Shown here piece by piece: positions 1-8,707 of a stretch of 64,000 bases of DNA. Source of the stretch: Sulfitobacter sp. OXR-159. GTDB taxonomy: Bacteria; Pseudomonadota; Alphaproteobacteria; Rhodobacterales; Rhodobacteraceae. The notes beneath the pieces were generated by a model, which worked only from the letters and a program-made list of their open reading frames with translations, searched no databases and was not told where the DNA came from. The stretch is from positions 2,554,501 to 2,618,500 of the forward strand of contig NZ_CP139707.1 of NCBI RefSeq assembly GCF_034377145.1. The letters are read 5' to 3'. Both the position numbers and the translations under genes were made by a program. The stretch's first letter is position 1. Every line of letters begins with the position of its first letter.

Positions 1-391
1 GTTCCACCGCCGCCCAAGCCAGCGCCAAGGCCAGCCCGCGCCGTGGTGCAATCCAGCGGGCCAGACCGAATGCCAGCCCCCAAAACAGCGCCATGCCCGC
101 CGCCAGCAGGATCAGCGCAAAGGGCGCCATCCAGCCGTGGCGGGCCACATCGACCAAGAAGGGCGACACGATCCATTGCAGCGCGTGCAGGAAATAGCCA
201 AAGCCAAAGCCCCAACCCAACAGCGCCGCGCGAAACGGGCCGCCAGATCGCGCACGGTACAGCCAAAACGCCGCCACCAGCCCGGCAAAAAGCAAAAGCG
301 GCAGTTCATAGGGCGCTTGCCCGAAGGCTGCGATGGCGCCGGCGATCGGAGCCAGCAACATCCGGCCCCGCATCGCCAGCCGTTGCATCAT
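1..391 (-). CDS. lnt: Apolipoprotein N-acyltransferase, N-terminal part (runs off window)
   Basis: Lnt transfers the third acyl chain to the N-terminal cysteine of lipoproteins in the inner membrane. Only the first 130 or so residues lie in the window. They are strongly hydrophobic and include PFGQAP-like (AFGQAPYELP) and GYFLHALQWIVSPF stretches typical of the membrane N-terminus of Lnt. The catalytic nitrilase-like domain is beyond position 1. The start ATG at 391-389 overlaps the corC stop codon (ATGA-type coupling), so it is the last visible gene of the phoH-ybeY-corC-lnt block, an arrangement common in proteobacteria. The identity rests on the N-terminus plus the neighbours. Confidence 0.85.
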   Translation of the reverse strand, partial: MMQRLAMRGRMLLAPIAGAIAAFGQAPYELPLLLFAGLVAAFWLYRARSGGPFRAALLGWGFGFGYFLHALQWIVSPFLVDVARHGWMAPFALILLAAGMALFWGLAFGLARWIAPRRGLALALAWAAVE

Positions 392-1290
392 CCCCCGGCC
401 CCTTGGGTGCGGACCCGTAACCTTTTGATGCGGCGCGGGTCGGCGTCGATCACCTCAAACTCAGGGCCGTCAGGGTGCAAGACAACCTCGCCCCGCGCGG
501 GAACACGACCCGACAGCATGAAGACCAGCCCACCGAGGGTGTCGATCTCTTCTTCATCCACCGTCTCATGGTCGGTCAACGAATGGCCAATCTCAGCCTC
601 AAAATCGCCCAGCGGGGTCTTGGCGAGCGCCAGATAGGTGCCAGGCTTTTCGACCGTCCAGTAGGTGCCCTCATCAACGTCATGTTCGTCTTCGATCTCG
701 CCTATGACCTGTTCGATCAGGTCTTCAATGGTGACCAGCCCATCAACACCGCCATATTCATCGATCACCAAGGCCATATGCCGCCGCTCGGCCTGCATCT
801 TGGTCAGCAGCACGCCGATGGTCATGGACGGCGGCACATAGACTAAGGGGCGTAGCATGGCGCGCAAATCGAACTTGGTGTTTTTGCCGTTAAAACCGTG
901 GTTCAGCGCAAGGTCTTTCAGGTGGACCATGCCGACGGGCGTGTCCAGCGTGCCGTCGTAAACCGGCAAGCGGGTCATCCCGCTTTCCTTAAACACCGCC
1001 ACCAGCTCATCCAGCGTGGCGCTGACCGGCACGGCGGTGATATCCGCCTTGGGCACCGCCACATCATCGACCCGCATCCGGCGCAGATTGATCATGCCGT
1101 GACCCGTGGGCCGCTCGGCCTCTGCCGATGCCTCTGGGGTGTCATCTTCGCTGTCCGATGGGCTTAGCGCCTCGAACACCCGAGAAAAGAAATTGCCGGT
1201 GCGCATTGCGCTATCGTCCGGCAGCTCATGTCTATCTTCATCCGCAAGCGCGCTCTGCGCCGCGTCAGATGATCCGTCTGTATCGCCCAT
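388..1290 (-). CDS. corC: HlyC/CorC family CBS-domain protein
   Basis: A 300-residue soluble protein of the CorC/HlyC type. An acidic N-terminal tail is followed by two CBS domains (roughly residues 75-195, with GMVHLKDL and EYGGVDGLVTIEDLIEQ signatures) and a C-terminal CorC/HlyC transporter-associated domain (about 210-290). Such proteins are linked to Mg/Co efflux or cyclic-nucleotide and adenosine binding, but the reaction is not settled. ATG at 1290 is preferred over an in-frame TTG at 1311, because a GGGAC ribosome-binding sequence precedes it and the protein then begins in the expected acidic tail. It lies 28 bases after ybeY and overlaps lnt, suggesting one transcript. Confidence 0.9.
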   Translation of the reverse strand: MGDTDGSSDAAQSALADEDRHELPDDSAMRTGNFFSRVFEALSPSDSEDDTPEASAEAERPTGHGMINLRRMRVDDVAVPKADITAVPVSATLDELVAVFKESGMTRLPVYDGTLDTPVGMVHLKDLALNHGFNGKNTKFDLRAMLRPLVYVPPSMTIGVLLTKMQAERRHMALVIDEYGGVDGLVTIEDLIEQVIGEIEDEHDVDEGTYWTVEKPGTYLALAKTPLGDFEAEIGHSLTDHETVDEEEIDTLGGLVFMLSGRVPARGEVVLHPDGPEFEVIDADPRRIKRLRVRTQGAGG

Positions 1291-1317
1291 TGGGTCCCGT
1301 CTGTGTTGCAAAGCCCC

Positions 1318-1833
1318 TTAAGGCCCATTTTCCTTATATGGGTCATCATAACCCATTTTGCCAAGTATTTCGCGCTCTAACCCTTCCATCAACGTCGCGT
1401 CGGGGTCATTTTCATGGTCATAGCCCAGAAGATGCAATAGCCCATGCACGGTAAGATGGGTTACATGTGCGGCCAAAGGCTTGCCCGCCGCTTCGGCTTC
1501 GGCGGCGCAAGTCTCATAGGCCAAAGCGATGTCGCCCAGTTCGAGCATTCCGTCAATGCCGGGGATGGCGGGCAGCGGATCGCCGCCCGGTGCGGCGGCA
1601 CCCCGCTCTTCTGCGGGCCAGCTCAGCACATTAGTGGCACGCGCCTTGCCACGAAAGTCTTCGTTCAGCGCGGCGATACGTGTGTCATCACAGGCCAGCA
1701 GGGTCATCTCAGCGGTTTCCGCGTCCAGCCCCAGATGCCCAAGCGTGGCTTGCGCGGCAGCATGCGCCAGCGGCTCAAGGTCGACCGCCTCCCAGCGGTC
1801 GTCCTCAATCACGATATCGAAATCTTCAAGCAT
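1318..1833 (-). CDS. ybeY: Endoribonuclease YbeY (rRNA maturation factor)
   Basis: YbeY is a zinc-dependent endoribonuclease in 16S rRNA 3-prime-end maturation and ribosome quality control. The 171-residue product carries the diagnostic metal motif HGLLHLLGYDH near the C-terminus. The N-terminus MLEDFDIVIEDDRW matches the family opening, so the ATG at 1833 is chosen. An in-frame ATG at 1863 would add ten residues and overlap phoH more deeply. With the chosen start the gene overlaps the end of phoH only out to position 1838, so it is almost contiguous with it. Context (phoH upstream, corC and lnt downstream) is the classic arrangement. Confidence 0.93.
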   Translation of the reverse strand: MLEDFDIVIEDDRWEAVDLEPLAHAAAQATLGHLGLDAETAEMTLLACDDTRIAALNEDFRGKARATNVLSWPAEERGAAAPGGDPLPAIPGIDGMLELGDIALAYETCAAEAEAAGKPLAAHVTHLTVHGLLHLLGYDHENDPDATLMEGLEREILGKMGYDDPYKENGP

Positions 1834-1837
1834 TACG

Positions 1838-2827
1838 TCAAGCGGCACCGCTATCCGCCTCATAAGCCTCGATAATCGCCGCAACCAGCGGGTGGCGCAC
1901 AACGTCCTTGGAGGTGAAGTAGTTGAAGCTAATACTCGGGATCGTCTTGAGCAGCCGTTCGGCATCCTGAAGCCCAGACTGCACGCCACGCGGCAGGTCG
2001 ATCTGGGTGCGGTCGCCGGTGATCACCATGCGGGAGTTTTGCCCAAGACGTGTCAGGAACATCTTCATCTGCATCGACGTGGCGTTTTGCGCCTCATCCA
2101 GCACGACGAAGGCGTTCGACAGCGTCCGCCCCCGCATAAAGGCCAGCGGCGCGATCTCGATGCGCTTTTCTTCCAGCAGCTTGGCCAATTGTTTACCCGG
2201 CAGGAAGTCGTTCAGCGCATCATAGAGCGGCTGCATGTAAGGATCGACCTTGTCCTTCATATCACCCGGCAGATAGCCCAGCTTCTCTCCCGCTTCGACC
2301 GCAGGACGGGACAGGATGATCCGATCCACATGGCCACCGATGAACATCGACACGCCCACGGCTACGGCCAGATAGGTCTTGCCGGTACCCGCAGGACCGA
2401 TGCCAAAGGCCAGTTCATTGTCGAACAGCGATTGCACGTAAGCCTTCTGCGCATCGGTGCGCGGCTCTACCCGTTTCTTGCGGGTCTGGATTTCAATCGC
2501 GTCGCCCATCGGCATTTCCAACTGATCGCCCTGACGCACGCCAGTGCCCGCGCTGGAATTGCCCATGCGCAACATTCCGTCCACATCCGCAGGCTCAACC
2601 GAGCGCCCGCTTTCCAGCCGCACATAAAGCGCGTTGAGCAGGCTTTCTGCTTTCTCGACGGCCTCGCCCTCACCCAAGATCTGCAGGTGATTGCCGCGCC
2701 GGATGATCTGCACCTCGAGCGATTTCTCGATGGCAGCCAGATGCGCGTCATAGGCGCCGCAGAGGTCGATCAAAAGGCGGTTATCGGGAAACTCCACCAC
2801 CCGTTCGGCCGCGGTTTCCGGTGTCAT
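1838..2827 (-). CDS. phoH: PhoH family P-loop ATPase
   Basis: PhoH-like cytoplasmic ATPase of 329 residues, length typical for the family. A KH-like N-terminal region (about 30-75, RRGNHLQILGEGEAVEKA) precedes the ATPase domain, with Walker A GPAGTGKT at 134-141 and Walker B AFVVLDEAQNAT. The role is thought to be RNA-related, fitting the co-transcribed ybeY, but is not firmly established. ATG at 2827 is used; a TTG 18 bases upstream is an alternative. A strong terminator for the upstream lipoprotein gene lies at 2917-2948, so phoH probably has its own promoter between 2828 and 2916. Confidence 0.92.
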   Translation of the reverse strand: MTPETAAERVVEFPDNRLLIDLCGAYDAHLAAIEKSLEVQIIRRGNHLQILGEGEAVEKAESLLNALYVRLESGRSVEPADVDGMLRMGNSSAGTGVRQGDQLEMPMGDAIEIQTRKKRVEPRTDAQKAYVQSLFDNELAFGIGPAGTGKTYLAVAVGVSMFIGGHVDRIILSRPAVEAGEKLGYLPGDMKDKVDPYMQPLYDALNDFLPGKQLAKLLEEKRIEIAPLAFMRGRTLSNAFVVLDEAQNATSMQMKMFLTRLGQNSRMVITGDRTQIDLPRGVQSGLQDAERLLKTIPSISFNYFTSKDVVRHPLVAAIIEAYEADSGAA

Positions 2828-2916
2828 CAGATCAGTTGAAGGCAATGCGCGTATCCTTTGTGAAGCACTAATTGGTGAGATAGTCAGGCGAGCAGGATTT
2901 ACCAACCCGTAGCGAC

Positions 2917-2948
2917 AAAAAGGGCCGAAGCGCAACGCGCTCCGGCCC
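2917..2948 (-). terminator. Rho-independent terminator after the lipoprotein gene
   Basis: On the minus strand a 12-bp GC-rich stem (GGGCCGGAGCGC with GCGCTTCGGCCC, one G-T pair) closes a GTT loop and runs straight into TTTTT. It lies 26 bases beyond the stop of the gene ending at 2975 and separates it from phoH. Confidence 0.88.
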
Positions 2949-2974
2949 GGTGTGTTTGATATGGCCCGCCAAGG

Positions 2975-3298
2975 TCAGTTCGGGTCTTTGATCTTGGAGC
3001 CACCCTTGAAGTGGCCCGCGGTATGTGTCGGCGGCGCCACGCCCGAGCAGACCGGCTTGCCGAATTTATCAAGCCGCGCCGAGAGATAGCCCTCGACCCC
3101 GTCATCGATGATCCAGTGGTCGCAGCCGTTTGGATCAACCCAGATGCCCGCTTGAAGGGTGCTGAGGTGCTTTGTGTCGATGCCGCGGTCAACGGTCTTG
3201 TCCGAAGGATACCCCCGGCCCAGACCGCCTTCGTAATCGGTACAGGCCGACAGGCCGACGGCACAGGCGGTGACCATGAGAAGTTTCGTCTTAATCAC
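2975..3298 (-). CDS. Small lipoprotein with IWVDP-GC-HW-DDG motif
   Basis: A 107-residue predicted lipoprotein. The N-terminus (VIKTKLLMVTACAVGLSAC) has a basic start, a hydrophobic core and a lipobox LSAC. The central part has the motif IWVDPNGCDHWIIDDGVEGY followed by GKPVC. The same motif occurs in the OmpA-like protein encoded immediately upstream (3312-3887), so the two are paralogous in this segment. GTG at 3298 is chosen because a GAAGGGA ribosome-binding sequence lies just upstream and because the internal ATG would leave almost no signal sequence. The 13-base gap to the upstream gene indicates an operon. An envelope role is likely; the exact function is unknown. Confidence 0.82.
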   Translation of the reverse strand: MIKTKLLMVTACAVGLSACTDYEGGLGRGYPSDKTVDRGIDTKHLSTLQAGIWVDPNGCDHWIIDDGVEGYLSARLDKFGKPVCSGVAPPTHTAGHFKGGSKIKDPN

Positions 3299-3311
3299 TT
3301 TTACAGTCCCT

Positions 3312-3887
3312 TCAGCGAATGCAGATAATTTCGACACGGCGGTTTTTGGCCATGTTCGCAGCGGAATTGTTCGGCACGGCAGGCATCCGTTCACCATAGC
3401 CACGCACATCAGCGATCTTGGCCCCGACTTGGTTGGCGACACGCGCCACCGAGTTTGCGCGGTTGTAGGACAGACGCATGTTATAGGCATCCGAGGCACG
3501 GCTGTCGGTATGGCCGGTGATGATGTAGGACACCGCGCCGGTCGACTGGAAGAAATTCGCCAGACGCGCGCGACCCTGGGCCGAGATGTTGTATTTGTCG
3601 GTGGCAAAGAACTGGTCCGCCTCCATCACACCGCAGACATCGCCACGGCGGCATACCGGGATGCCCTGACGGGTCGTATGCGGGGTCATATAACCCTCGG
3701 CCCCGTCATCCATGACCCAATGTTCACAGCCATCGGGATCGACCCAGATGGTCGGCGTGTAGACGCCCTTGTCACGGCCCTGTTGCGAGGGTGTCTGCGC
3801 ATCGGCCGACGTGCTGGCCACAGTCAGCGCCGCCGCCATCGTCAGGCTGGCCATGGCGCGCAGTGCTTTGGAAATAGTGGGTCCCAC
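3312..3887 (-). CDS. OmpA family envelope protein with N-terminal IWVDP-GC-HW-DDG domain
   Basis: A 191-residue exported protein. A signal peptide of about 30 residues ends near ADAQ, then comes a short domain with IWVDPDGCEHWVMDDGAEGY and GIPVC (about 47-80), and then an OmpA-like peptidoglycan-binding domain (about 90-190) with GHTDSRASDAYN and the terminal NRRVEIICIR. The family anchors outer-membrane or periplasmic proteins to peptidoglycan. There is no beta-barrel; the short cysteine-containing domain takes its place and is repeated in the lipoprotein directly downstream. Two conserved cysteines in the shared segment could form a disulfide (inference). It is transcribed ahead of the lipoprotein as a two-gene unit. 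Confidence 0.85.
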   Translation of the reverse strand: MGPTISKALRAMASLTMAAALTVASTSADAQTPSQQGRDKGVYTPTIWVDPDGCEHWVMDDGAEGYMTPHTTRQGIPVCRRGDVCGVMEADQFFATDKYNISAQGRARLANFFQSTGAVSYIITGHTDSRASDAYNMRLSYNRANSVARVANQVGAKIADVRGYGERMPAVPNNSAANMAKNRRVEIICIR

Positions 3888-4311
3888 AGCTTTTGTCCTA
3901 TTCTAAATATTGGTTCTTATTTTTGGCAAATGCGACCCCTCCCCGGACCCGCGCCTTGTTAGTATAGGGTTAGGTTAGGTAAAAACTGCCCTGCTGTGAA
4001 GCTGTGAAATCAACATTTTGTGGCCGAGCCTTGACCGATTACAACGAATCCTTCGCGCAATAACGGTGAAACCAGTGACGGCGGCAGCCATTCTTTGTTC
4101 GCCGGAACGGCTGAAATTACCCTATTGCCTATGCCCTGGCGACAATCCCCCGCAAGCCCTTGAGATTGTTCTCAACCCCCTGACAGTGCCTTCGAATCTT
4201 CTTGAAATACGCACCTTTAGACCTAAACCTCTATCCATCGGATCGCGAGGGTGGGACTTCGCGCGGCTTTGCCGATCTTGATTGCTGCAATGATAACTGG
4301 GGGACCAACTC
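3888..4311. other. Divergent intergenic region, no gene seen
   Basis: A 424-base region between two genes transcribed away from each other. It is more AT-rich than its surroundings. Near 3959-3980 it carries a short run of overlapping GGGTTAGGTTAGG units. It must hold the promoters of both neighbours. The short open frames inside it lack a family match, a plausible start and local coding bias, so none is called. Confidence 0.6.
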
Positions 4312-4656
4312 ATGATGAAAATGCTACTCGCCACCGCCGTCACTGGCCTGCTTGCCATGCCCGCTTTTGCCGGGGGTGTGAAATACGCCTACCACAACCA
4401 AGGCAAGGCGCACCCAACGGGCAATGTGATCCACGTCAGCTGCTACCGTGGCCCGTGGAATGATGTGATCTGGGACCGGCCAAACTCGGTCTTCGTGGAT
4501 AGCCTCGTGGCCGTCGGCTATGACTTCTCCACCGCCCATGCTGTGGCCGAGCGTGTCTGCCGGGATCACACGCTGGTGGGCAACCCTGAGGGGCTGAAAG
4601 CGACGATGAAACGGATCTTTGCGGATGCCGCTTCGCATCGCAAGCACAACTACTGA
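4312..4656 (+). CDS. Small secreted protein, unknown function
   Basis: A 114-residue protein with a clear Sec signal peptide (MMKMLLATAVTGLLAMPAFA, cleavage after AFA) and a mature part of about 94 residues containing two cysteines (HVSCYRGPWNDVIWDRP and ERVCRDH). No domain is recognised. The conserved-looking W-P-rich centre and the two cysteines suggest a small disulfide-bonded periplasmic protein. ATG at 4312 is preceded by a GGGGGA-type ribosome-binding sequence; the ATG one codon later is equally possible. It is alone on its strand, between the OmpA-like gene and miaB, and is followed by a strong hairpin. Confidence 0.75.
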   Translation: MMKMLLATAVTGLLAMPAFAGGVKYAYHNQGKAHPTGNVIHVSCYRGPWNDVIWDRPNSVFVDSLVAVGYDFSTAHAVAERVCRDHTLVGNPEGLKATMKRIFADAASHRKHNY

Positions 4657-4664
4657 CAAGCTTA

Positions 4665-4686
4665 GGGTGCGCGGCAACGCGCACCC
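4665..4686. terminator. GC hairpin between convergent genes
   Basis: A 9-bp perfect stem (GGGTGCGCG with CGCGCACCC) closes a GCAA tetraloop. It lies between the stop of the small secreted protein (4656) and the stop of miaB (4710). It lacks a T-tract on either side, so it may act as a bidirectional transcript-end structure rather than a canonical terminator. Confidence 0.6.
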
Positions 4687-4709
4687 GCAACGGCCCTAGT
4701 CGCGGCCCG

Positions 4710-6014
4710 TTAGACCAAGACAGCCGCCAAAGAGTTTGTCTTGGCTTCGGTCACCCTTACGCGCTGAATGTCACCGATCTGCGCCGTGCAGTTCTCGATA
4801 TGAACCGCGTGCAGATACTCTGACTTGCCAAGCATCTGACCGGGCAAACGGCCCTTCTTCTCAACCAGAACCGACACCTCGCGGCCCACCATCGACTGCT
4901 GGATCTCTTGTTGGTGCTGGGTGATTAACCCTTGCAGGCGCTGCAAGCGATCGTCGGCCACGGATGCATCGACCAGCGGGCGTTCGGCCGCCGGGGTGCC
5001 GGGGCGGGTGGAATATTTGAACGAATAGGCATAGCCGTAGCGCACCTGCCGGACGAGCTCCATCGTGGCCTCAAAGTCGGCATCGCTTTCCTCGGGGAAG
5101 CCGACGATGAAATCGCCTGACAGCACAATATCAGGCCGCGCCTCGCGGATGCGTTCGAGCAGCTTCAGATAGCTCTCGGCGGTGTGGCTGCGGTTCATCC
5201 GTTTCAGGATGTGATCACTGCCCGACTGCACTGGCAGGTGCAGGTAAGGCATCAACTCAGGCACCTCACCGTGCGCCGCAATCAGATCGTCGCCCATGTC
5301 GTTGGGGTGGCTGGTAGTGTAGCGGATACGCTCCAGCCCATCGACCTTGGCGAGTGCGCGGATCAGACCGGCCAGCGTCATGCCGCCGTGGTAAGCGTTT
5401 ACGTTCTGGCCCAGCAGGGTGACTTCGCGCACGCCGCGCTCGACCAGATCGCGGGCTTCTTCCAGCACCTTCTCGGCGGGGCGAGAGACTTCGGCCCCCC
5501 GCGTATAGGGTACCACGCAGAAGGCGCAGAACTTGTCGCAGCCCTCTTGCACGGTGAGGAAGGCCGCAGGCGCGCGCTTCATCTTGGGGCGGCCCTTGAG
5601 GTGGTCGAATTTGTCTTCTGCCGGGAAATCGGTGTCGAGCGCGCTCTGCCCGCTCTGCACCTTCGCCTCCATCTCTGGCAAACGGTGGTAGCTTTGCGGG
5701 CCGACCACCAGATCGACAGCCGGCTGGCGGCGCATGATCTCTTCGCCCTCGGCCTGTGCCACGCAGCCCGCCACGCCGATCTTCAGATCGGGGCGCGCGT
5801 CTTTCAACGGCTTCAGGCGGCCCAGTTCGGAATAGACCTTCTCTGCGGCCTTTTCGCGGATGTGGCAGGTGTTGAGCAGGATCATATCCGCATCATCGGC
5901 CCGGTCGGTCGTGACATAGCCCTGACCGCCAAGGCTTTCGGCCATGCGTTCGCTGTCATAGACGTTCATCTGGCAACCATAGGTCTTGATGAACAGCTTT
6001 TTCGGTTGTGTCAT
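4710..6014 (-). CDS. miaB: tRNA-2-methylthio-N6-dimethylallyladenosine synthase MiaB
   Basis: MiaB is a radical-SAM methylthiotransferase that adds a methylthio group to i6A37 in tRNAs. The 434-residue product has the UPF0004 domain with cysteines at about 14, 50 and 84, the radical-SAM motif CDKFCAFC at 159-166, and a C-terminal TRAM domain. ATG at 6014 ([17 protein letters not shown]) gives the usual N-terminus; an ATG at 6023 adds three residues. In many alphaproteobacteria miaB is adjacent to phoH-ybeY; here the OmpA-like pair and a small secreted gene lie between them. It is divergent from the gene at 6086, with about 70 bases between. Confidence 0.95.
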   Translation of the reverse strand: MTQPKKLFIKTYGCQMNVYDSERMAESLGGQGYVTTDRADDADMILLNTCHIREKAAEKVYSELGRLKPLKDARPDLKIGVAGCVAQAEGEEIMRRQPAVDLVVGPQSYHRLPEMEAKVQSGQSALDTDFPAEDKFDHLKGRPKMKRAPAAFLTVQEGCDKFCAFCVVPYTRGAEVSRPAEKVLEEARDLVERGVREVTLLGQNVNAYHGGMTLAGLIRALAKVDGLERIRYTTSHPNDMGDDLIAAHGEVPELMPYLHLPVQSGSDHILKRMNRSHTAESYLKLLERIREARPDIVLSGDFIVGFPEESDADFEATMELVRQVRYGYAYSFKYSTRPGTPAAERPLVDASVADDRLQRLQGLITQHQQEIQQSMVGREVSVLVEKKGRLPGQMLGKSEYLHAVHIENCTAQIGDIQRVRVTEAKTNSLAAVLV

Positions 6015-6085
6015 GGCGGGCATCCAAGGGTTTTGACGGATTTCGGGCAGATGGCGTCGTCTAACAGCGGTGGCCGCGTCTTGCA

Positions 6086-7006
6086 ATGGACCCGGAATTG
6101 ACCGACCTTGCGGCACGGAAATACCAGCGGGGGCCTATGCGGTATCGCGATCTAGATCATCTTATCAAAGAGGCCCGCCCGGCGCTGGAGGCAGGCCCCA
6201 TCGCCATGATCTTGGTCGAGGATGAGGTCGAGGTCGACACCACCCTGCGCCACCACCAGCAAGCGGGCTTTGACAGTGTGGTGGCGCTGATGCCCCCCGC
6301 TTTTGACCTGCCCCGCGACTTACAGGACAGCGTGCTGCGGGTGGACTATGACACCACCGCCGAAGCCGCGCTGGAGGCGGCGGTGAACCGCATGATTGCC
6401 GCAGTGCCGGGGCAATGGCTTTATTACTGCTACAACGCCGAATATCTGTTCCACCCCTTCAGCGAGACGCGCAACGTCAAGGAATTGCTGGCCTTTCACG
6501 GAGAGGAGCGGCGCGATGCCATGCTGGCCTATGTGGTCGACCTCTATGCGCTGGACCTCCAAAGGCATCCCGATGCCGTCTCACTCGATCAGGCGCATCT
6601 GGACCGGTCGGGCTATTACGCGCTGGCGCGCAAGGATCCATCGCGGCAGGGGCATCCCAAGGAACGGCAGCTTGATTTCTTTGGCGGGCTGCGTTGGCGG
6701 TTTGAGGAACATGTGCCACCGCAGAGCCGCAAGATCGACCGCATCCCCCTGTTTCGCGCCAAACCGGGGCTGCTGCTGCGCGACGATCACACGTTCAACA
6801 ACGAGGAATACAATACCTACGCCTGCGCGTGGCATCACAATGTCACCGCGGCGGTCTGCTCTTTCCGCACGGCGAAGGCACTGAAGAGCAATCCGGGCAG
6901 CCGCTATGGTATTCCGACATTCCAGTGGCAGAATTCCGAGCCGTTCGAGTGGCATTCCCGGCAGCTAATGGATTTAGGGCTGATGGAGCCGGGGCAGTGG
7001 TTTTGA
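6086..7006 (+). CDS. Putative GT2-like glycosyltransferase family protein
   Basis: A 306-residue soluble protein with no signal sequence. Its first third resembles the GT-A fold nucleotide-sugar region ([12 protein letters not shown], which could be a DxD-like site). The middle has an aromatic stretch, [13 protein letters not shown], followed by [19 protein letters not shown]. Similar proteins in Rhodobacteraceae are labelled glycosyltransferase family 2, and I recognise it only at that level; donor and acceptor are unknown. The start at 6086 has no clear ribosome-binding site. ATG at 6137 (MRYRDLDHL) is preceded by a G-run and may be the real start. Confidence 0.6.
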   Translation: MDPELTDLAARKYQRGPMRYRDLDHLIKEARPALEAGPIAMILVEDEVEVDTTLRHHQQAGFDSVVALMPPAFDLPRDLQDSVLRVDYDTTAEAALEAAVNRMIAAVPGQWLYYCYNAEYLFHPFSETRNVKELLAFHGEERRDAMLAYVVDLYALDLQRHPDAVSLDQAHLDRSGYYALARKDPSRQGHPKERQLDFFGGLRWRFEEHVPPQSRKIDRIPLFRAKPGLLLRDDHTFNNEEYNTYACAWHHNVTAAVCSFRTAKALKSNPGSRYGIPTFQWQNSEPFEWHSRQLMDLGLMEPGQWF

Positions 7007-7223
7007 GCGGGACCCGCCGGTTCTAAAGGCGCCGATTGGAGCCGCGACCTATTCGAACTGTCCCGCCCGGTGGCACACCGGGCATCGCTCTCCCTCCCCC
7101 GGAGGGCGACACCCTCAGCATGATCCCTGCACCGACCCGCCGATGCCGCCCCCAAGATCAAAACCTCCTTGCACTCACCCGCCATGCACCTATGACGGAA
7201 GACAGCCTGAACGGGAGGGTCCG

Positions 7224-7916
7224 ATGTCCGTCAACATGCTCGATACATTCATCAAGCCGATGCACCGCGAGGGCATCAAATTCGTGGCGATCTTCGCCGC
7301 CGTCACACTGGTACTCTTCGCCATCGAAGAGGTGCTGGGCTGGATCGGCGTCGGTCTCACCATCTGGTGCTACTACTTTTTCCGCGACCCAGAGCGCGTC
7401 ACGCCGGATAGGCCCGATCTGATCGTCAGCCCCGCCGACGGCATCGTCTCGCTCATTGAACCTGCCGTGCCACCCGCCGAACTGGGCATGCCGGATGTGC
7501 CGCTGACCCGCGTCAGCGTCTTCATGAGCGTGTTCAACTGCCACATCAACCGCGCCCCCGTTGCAGGCAAGGTGCAGGCCGTGGCCTACCGCCCGGGCAA
7601 GTTCTTCAACGCCTCGCTCGACAAGGCCAGCGCCGATAATGAGCGTAACAGCCTGTGTATCCGTATGGACGACGGGCGCGATCTGGCCGTGGTGCAGATT
7701 GCGGGCCTTGTGGCGCGGCGTATCGTTTGCTTCGTCAAATCCGGCGACGGGCTGGAAACCGGTGAACGCTTTGGCTTGATCCGCTTCGGCTCCCGGCTAG
7801 ATGTCTATTTGCCCGAAGGCGTCGACCCGATGGTGCGCATTGGGCAGACCATGGTCGCCGGGGAAACCGTGCTGGCCGAGTTGAAACAACCGGTGATCGA
7901 CACCGCCCCACTTTAG
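7224..7916 (+). CDS. psd: Phosphatidylserine decarboxylase proenzyme
   Basis: Converts phosphatidylserine to phosphatidylethanolamine at the inner membrane. The 230-residue proenzyme is of the short PSD-A type. The self-cleavage site is RFGSR near residues 187-191, where Ser190 would become the pyruvoyl group. Other family signatures are VSPADG and [15 protein letters not shown] membrane-associating hydrophobic N-terminus is present. The start at 7224 has an excellent GGGAGGG ribosome-binding sequence. It is followed after ten bases by pssA and then pmtA, so one operon covers synthesis and use of phosphatidylserine. Confidence 0.95.
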   Translation: MSVNMLDTFIKPMHREGIKFVAIFAAVTLVLFAIEEVLGWIGVGLTIWCYYFFRDPERVTPDRPDLIVSPADGIVSLIEPAVPPAELGMPDVPLTRVSVFMSVFNCHINRAPVAGKVQAVAYRPGKFFNASLDKASADNERNSLCIRMDDGRDLAVVQIAGLVARRIVCFVKSGDGLETGERFGLIRFGSRLDVYLPEGVDPMVRIGQTMVAGETVLAELKQPVIDTAPL

Positions 7917-7926
7917 GAAAGCCTCC

Positions 7927-8706
7927 ATGCGCCCCCCTTCTGAAAAGACCGGCGCAGACCTTGCGCTGATCCAACTCCTGCCCAATGCGCTGACGATCAC
8001 CGCGATTTGCGCAGGGCTTTCGGCGATCCGATTTGGGGTGCAGGGCAACTATGTGCTGGCGGTGCAATTGATCCTGCTGGCCTGTGTGCTCGATGGGTTG
8101 GACGGACGGCTCGCGCGGCTTTTGCGTTCTTCCAGCCCGATGGGCGCGGAACTGGATTCACTGGCCGATTTTCTGAACTTCGGGGTGGCCCCGCCGCTGA
8201 TCCTCTATTTCTGGGCGTTGCAAGACATGCGCAGCGCGGCGTGGATTTCCGTGCTGGTCTATGCGGTCTGCTGCGTGGTGCGACTGGCGCGGTTTAACGT
8301 GAACGACAAAGCCGAAGCCGAAAAGGCCAAGAACGGCGACGCGGTGGGCGAAAGCGGCTCGTTCTTTACGGGCATCCCCTCACCTGCCGGTGCCTTGTTG
8401 GTGCTGCTGCCGATGACCGCCTCTTTTGCCTTTCACAACCGGCCCATCGTACCGGATTGGATGATTGCCGCGCATATGGTGCTGATCGGCTTTCTAATGA
8501 TCAGCCGCATTCCGACATGGTCATTCAAGACCACCAAAATCTCGCGGCGGCATGTGAAATACCTGCTGGTAGGCGTGGCAATTTTCGCCGCCGCCCTCGC
8601 GACCTACGCATGGACCACGCTCGTCGTGCTCTGTGTGGCCTATATCGGCATGGTGATCTGGGGCCTATTGCGGGCGAAGAAAACGAATAAAACCAAAAGG
8701 ATTTAA
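7927..8706 (+). CDS. pssA: CDP-diacylglycerol-serine O-phosphatidyltransferase
   Basis: An integral membrane enzyme making phosphatidylserine from CDP-diacylglycerol and serine. The 259-residue protein has several membrane segments and the CDP-alcohol phosphotransferase signature DG-x2-AR-x8-G-x3-D-x3-D at residues 59-81 (DGRLAR ... GAELDSLAD), all catalytic aspartates present. The start is ten bases after psd and the stop lies two bases before pmtA. It supplies the substrate of the decarboxylase encoded just upstream. Confidence 0.95.
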   Translation: MRPPSEKTGADLALIQLLPNALTITAICAGLSAIRFGVQGNYVLAVQLILLACVLDGLDGRLARLLRSSSPMGAELDSLADFLNFGVAPPLILYFWALQDMRSAAWISVLVYAVCCVVRLARFNVNDKAEAEKAKNGDAVGESGSFFTGIPSPAGALLVLLPMTASFAFHNRPIVPDWMIAAHMVLIGFLMISRIPTWSFKTTKISRRHVKYLLVGVAIFAAALATYAWTTLVVLCVAYIGMVIWGLLRAKKTNKTKRI

Positions 8707-8707
8707 G

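Noticed and set aside
1529..2839. 436-codon open frame on the plus strand opposite ybeY and phoH
   Set aside because: It is antisense to two confidently identified genes and shows no family motifs; long shadow frames are common in GC-rich DNA.
3959..3980. Telomere-like GGTTAGG repeats
   Set aside because: Only two to three overlapping units in an intergenic region; too short to be a functional repeat.
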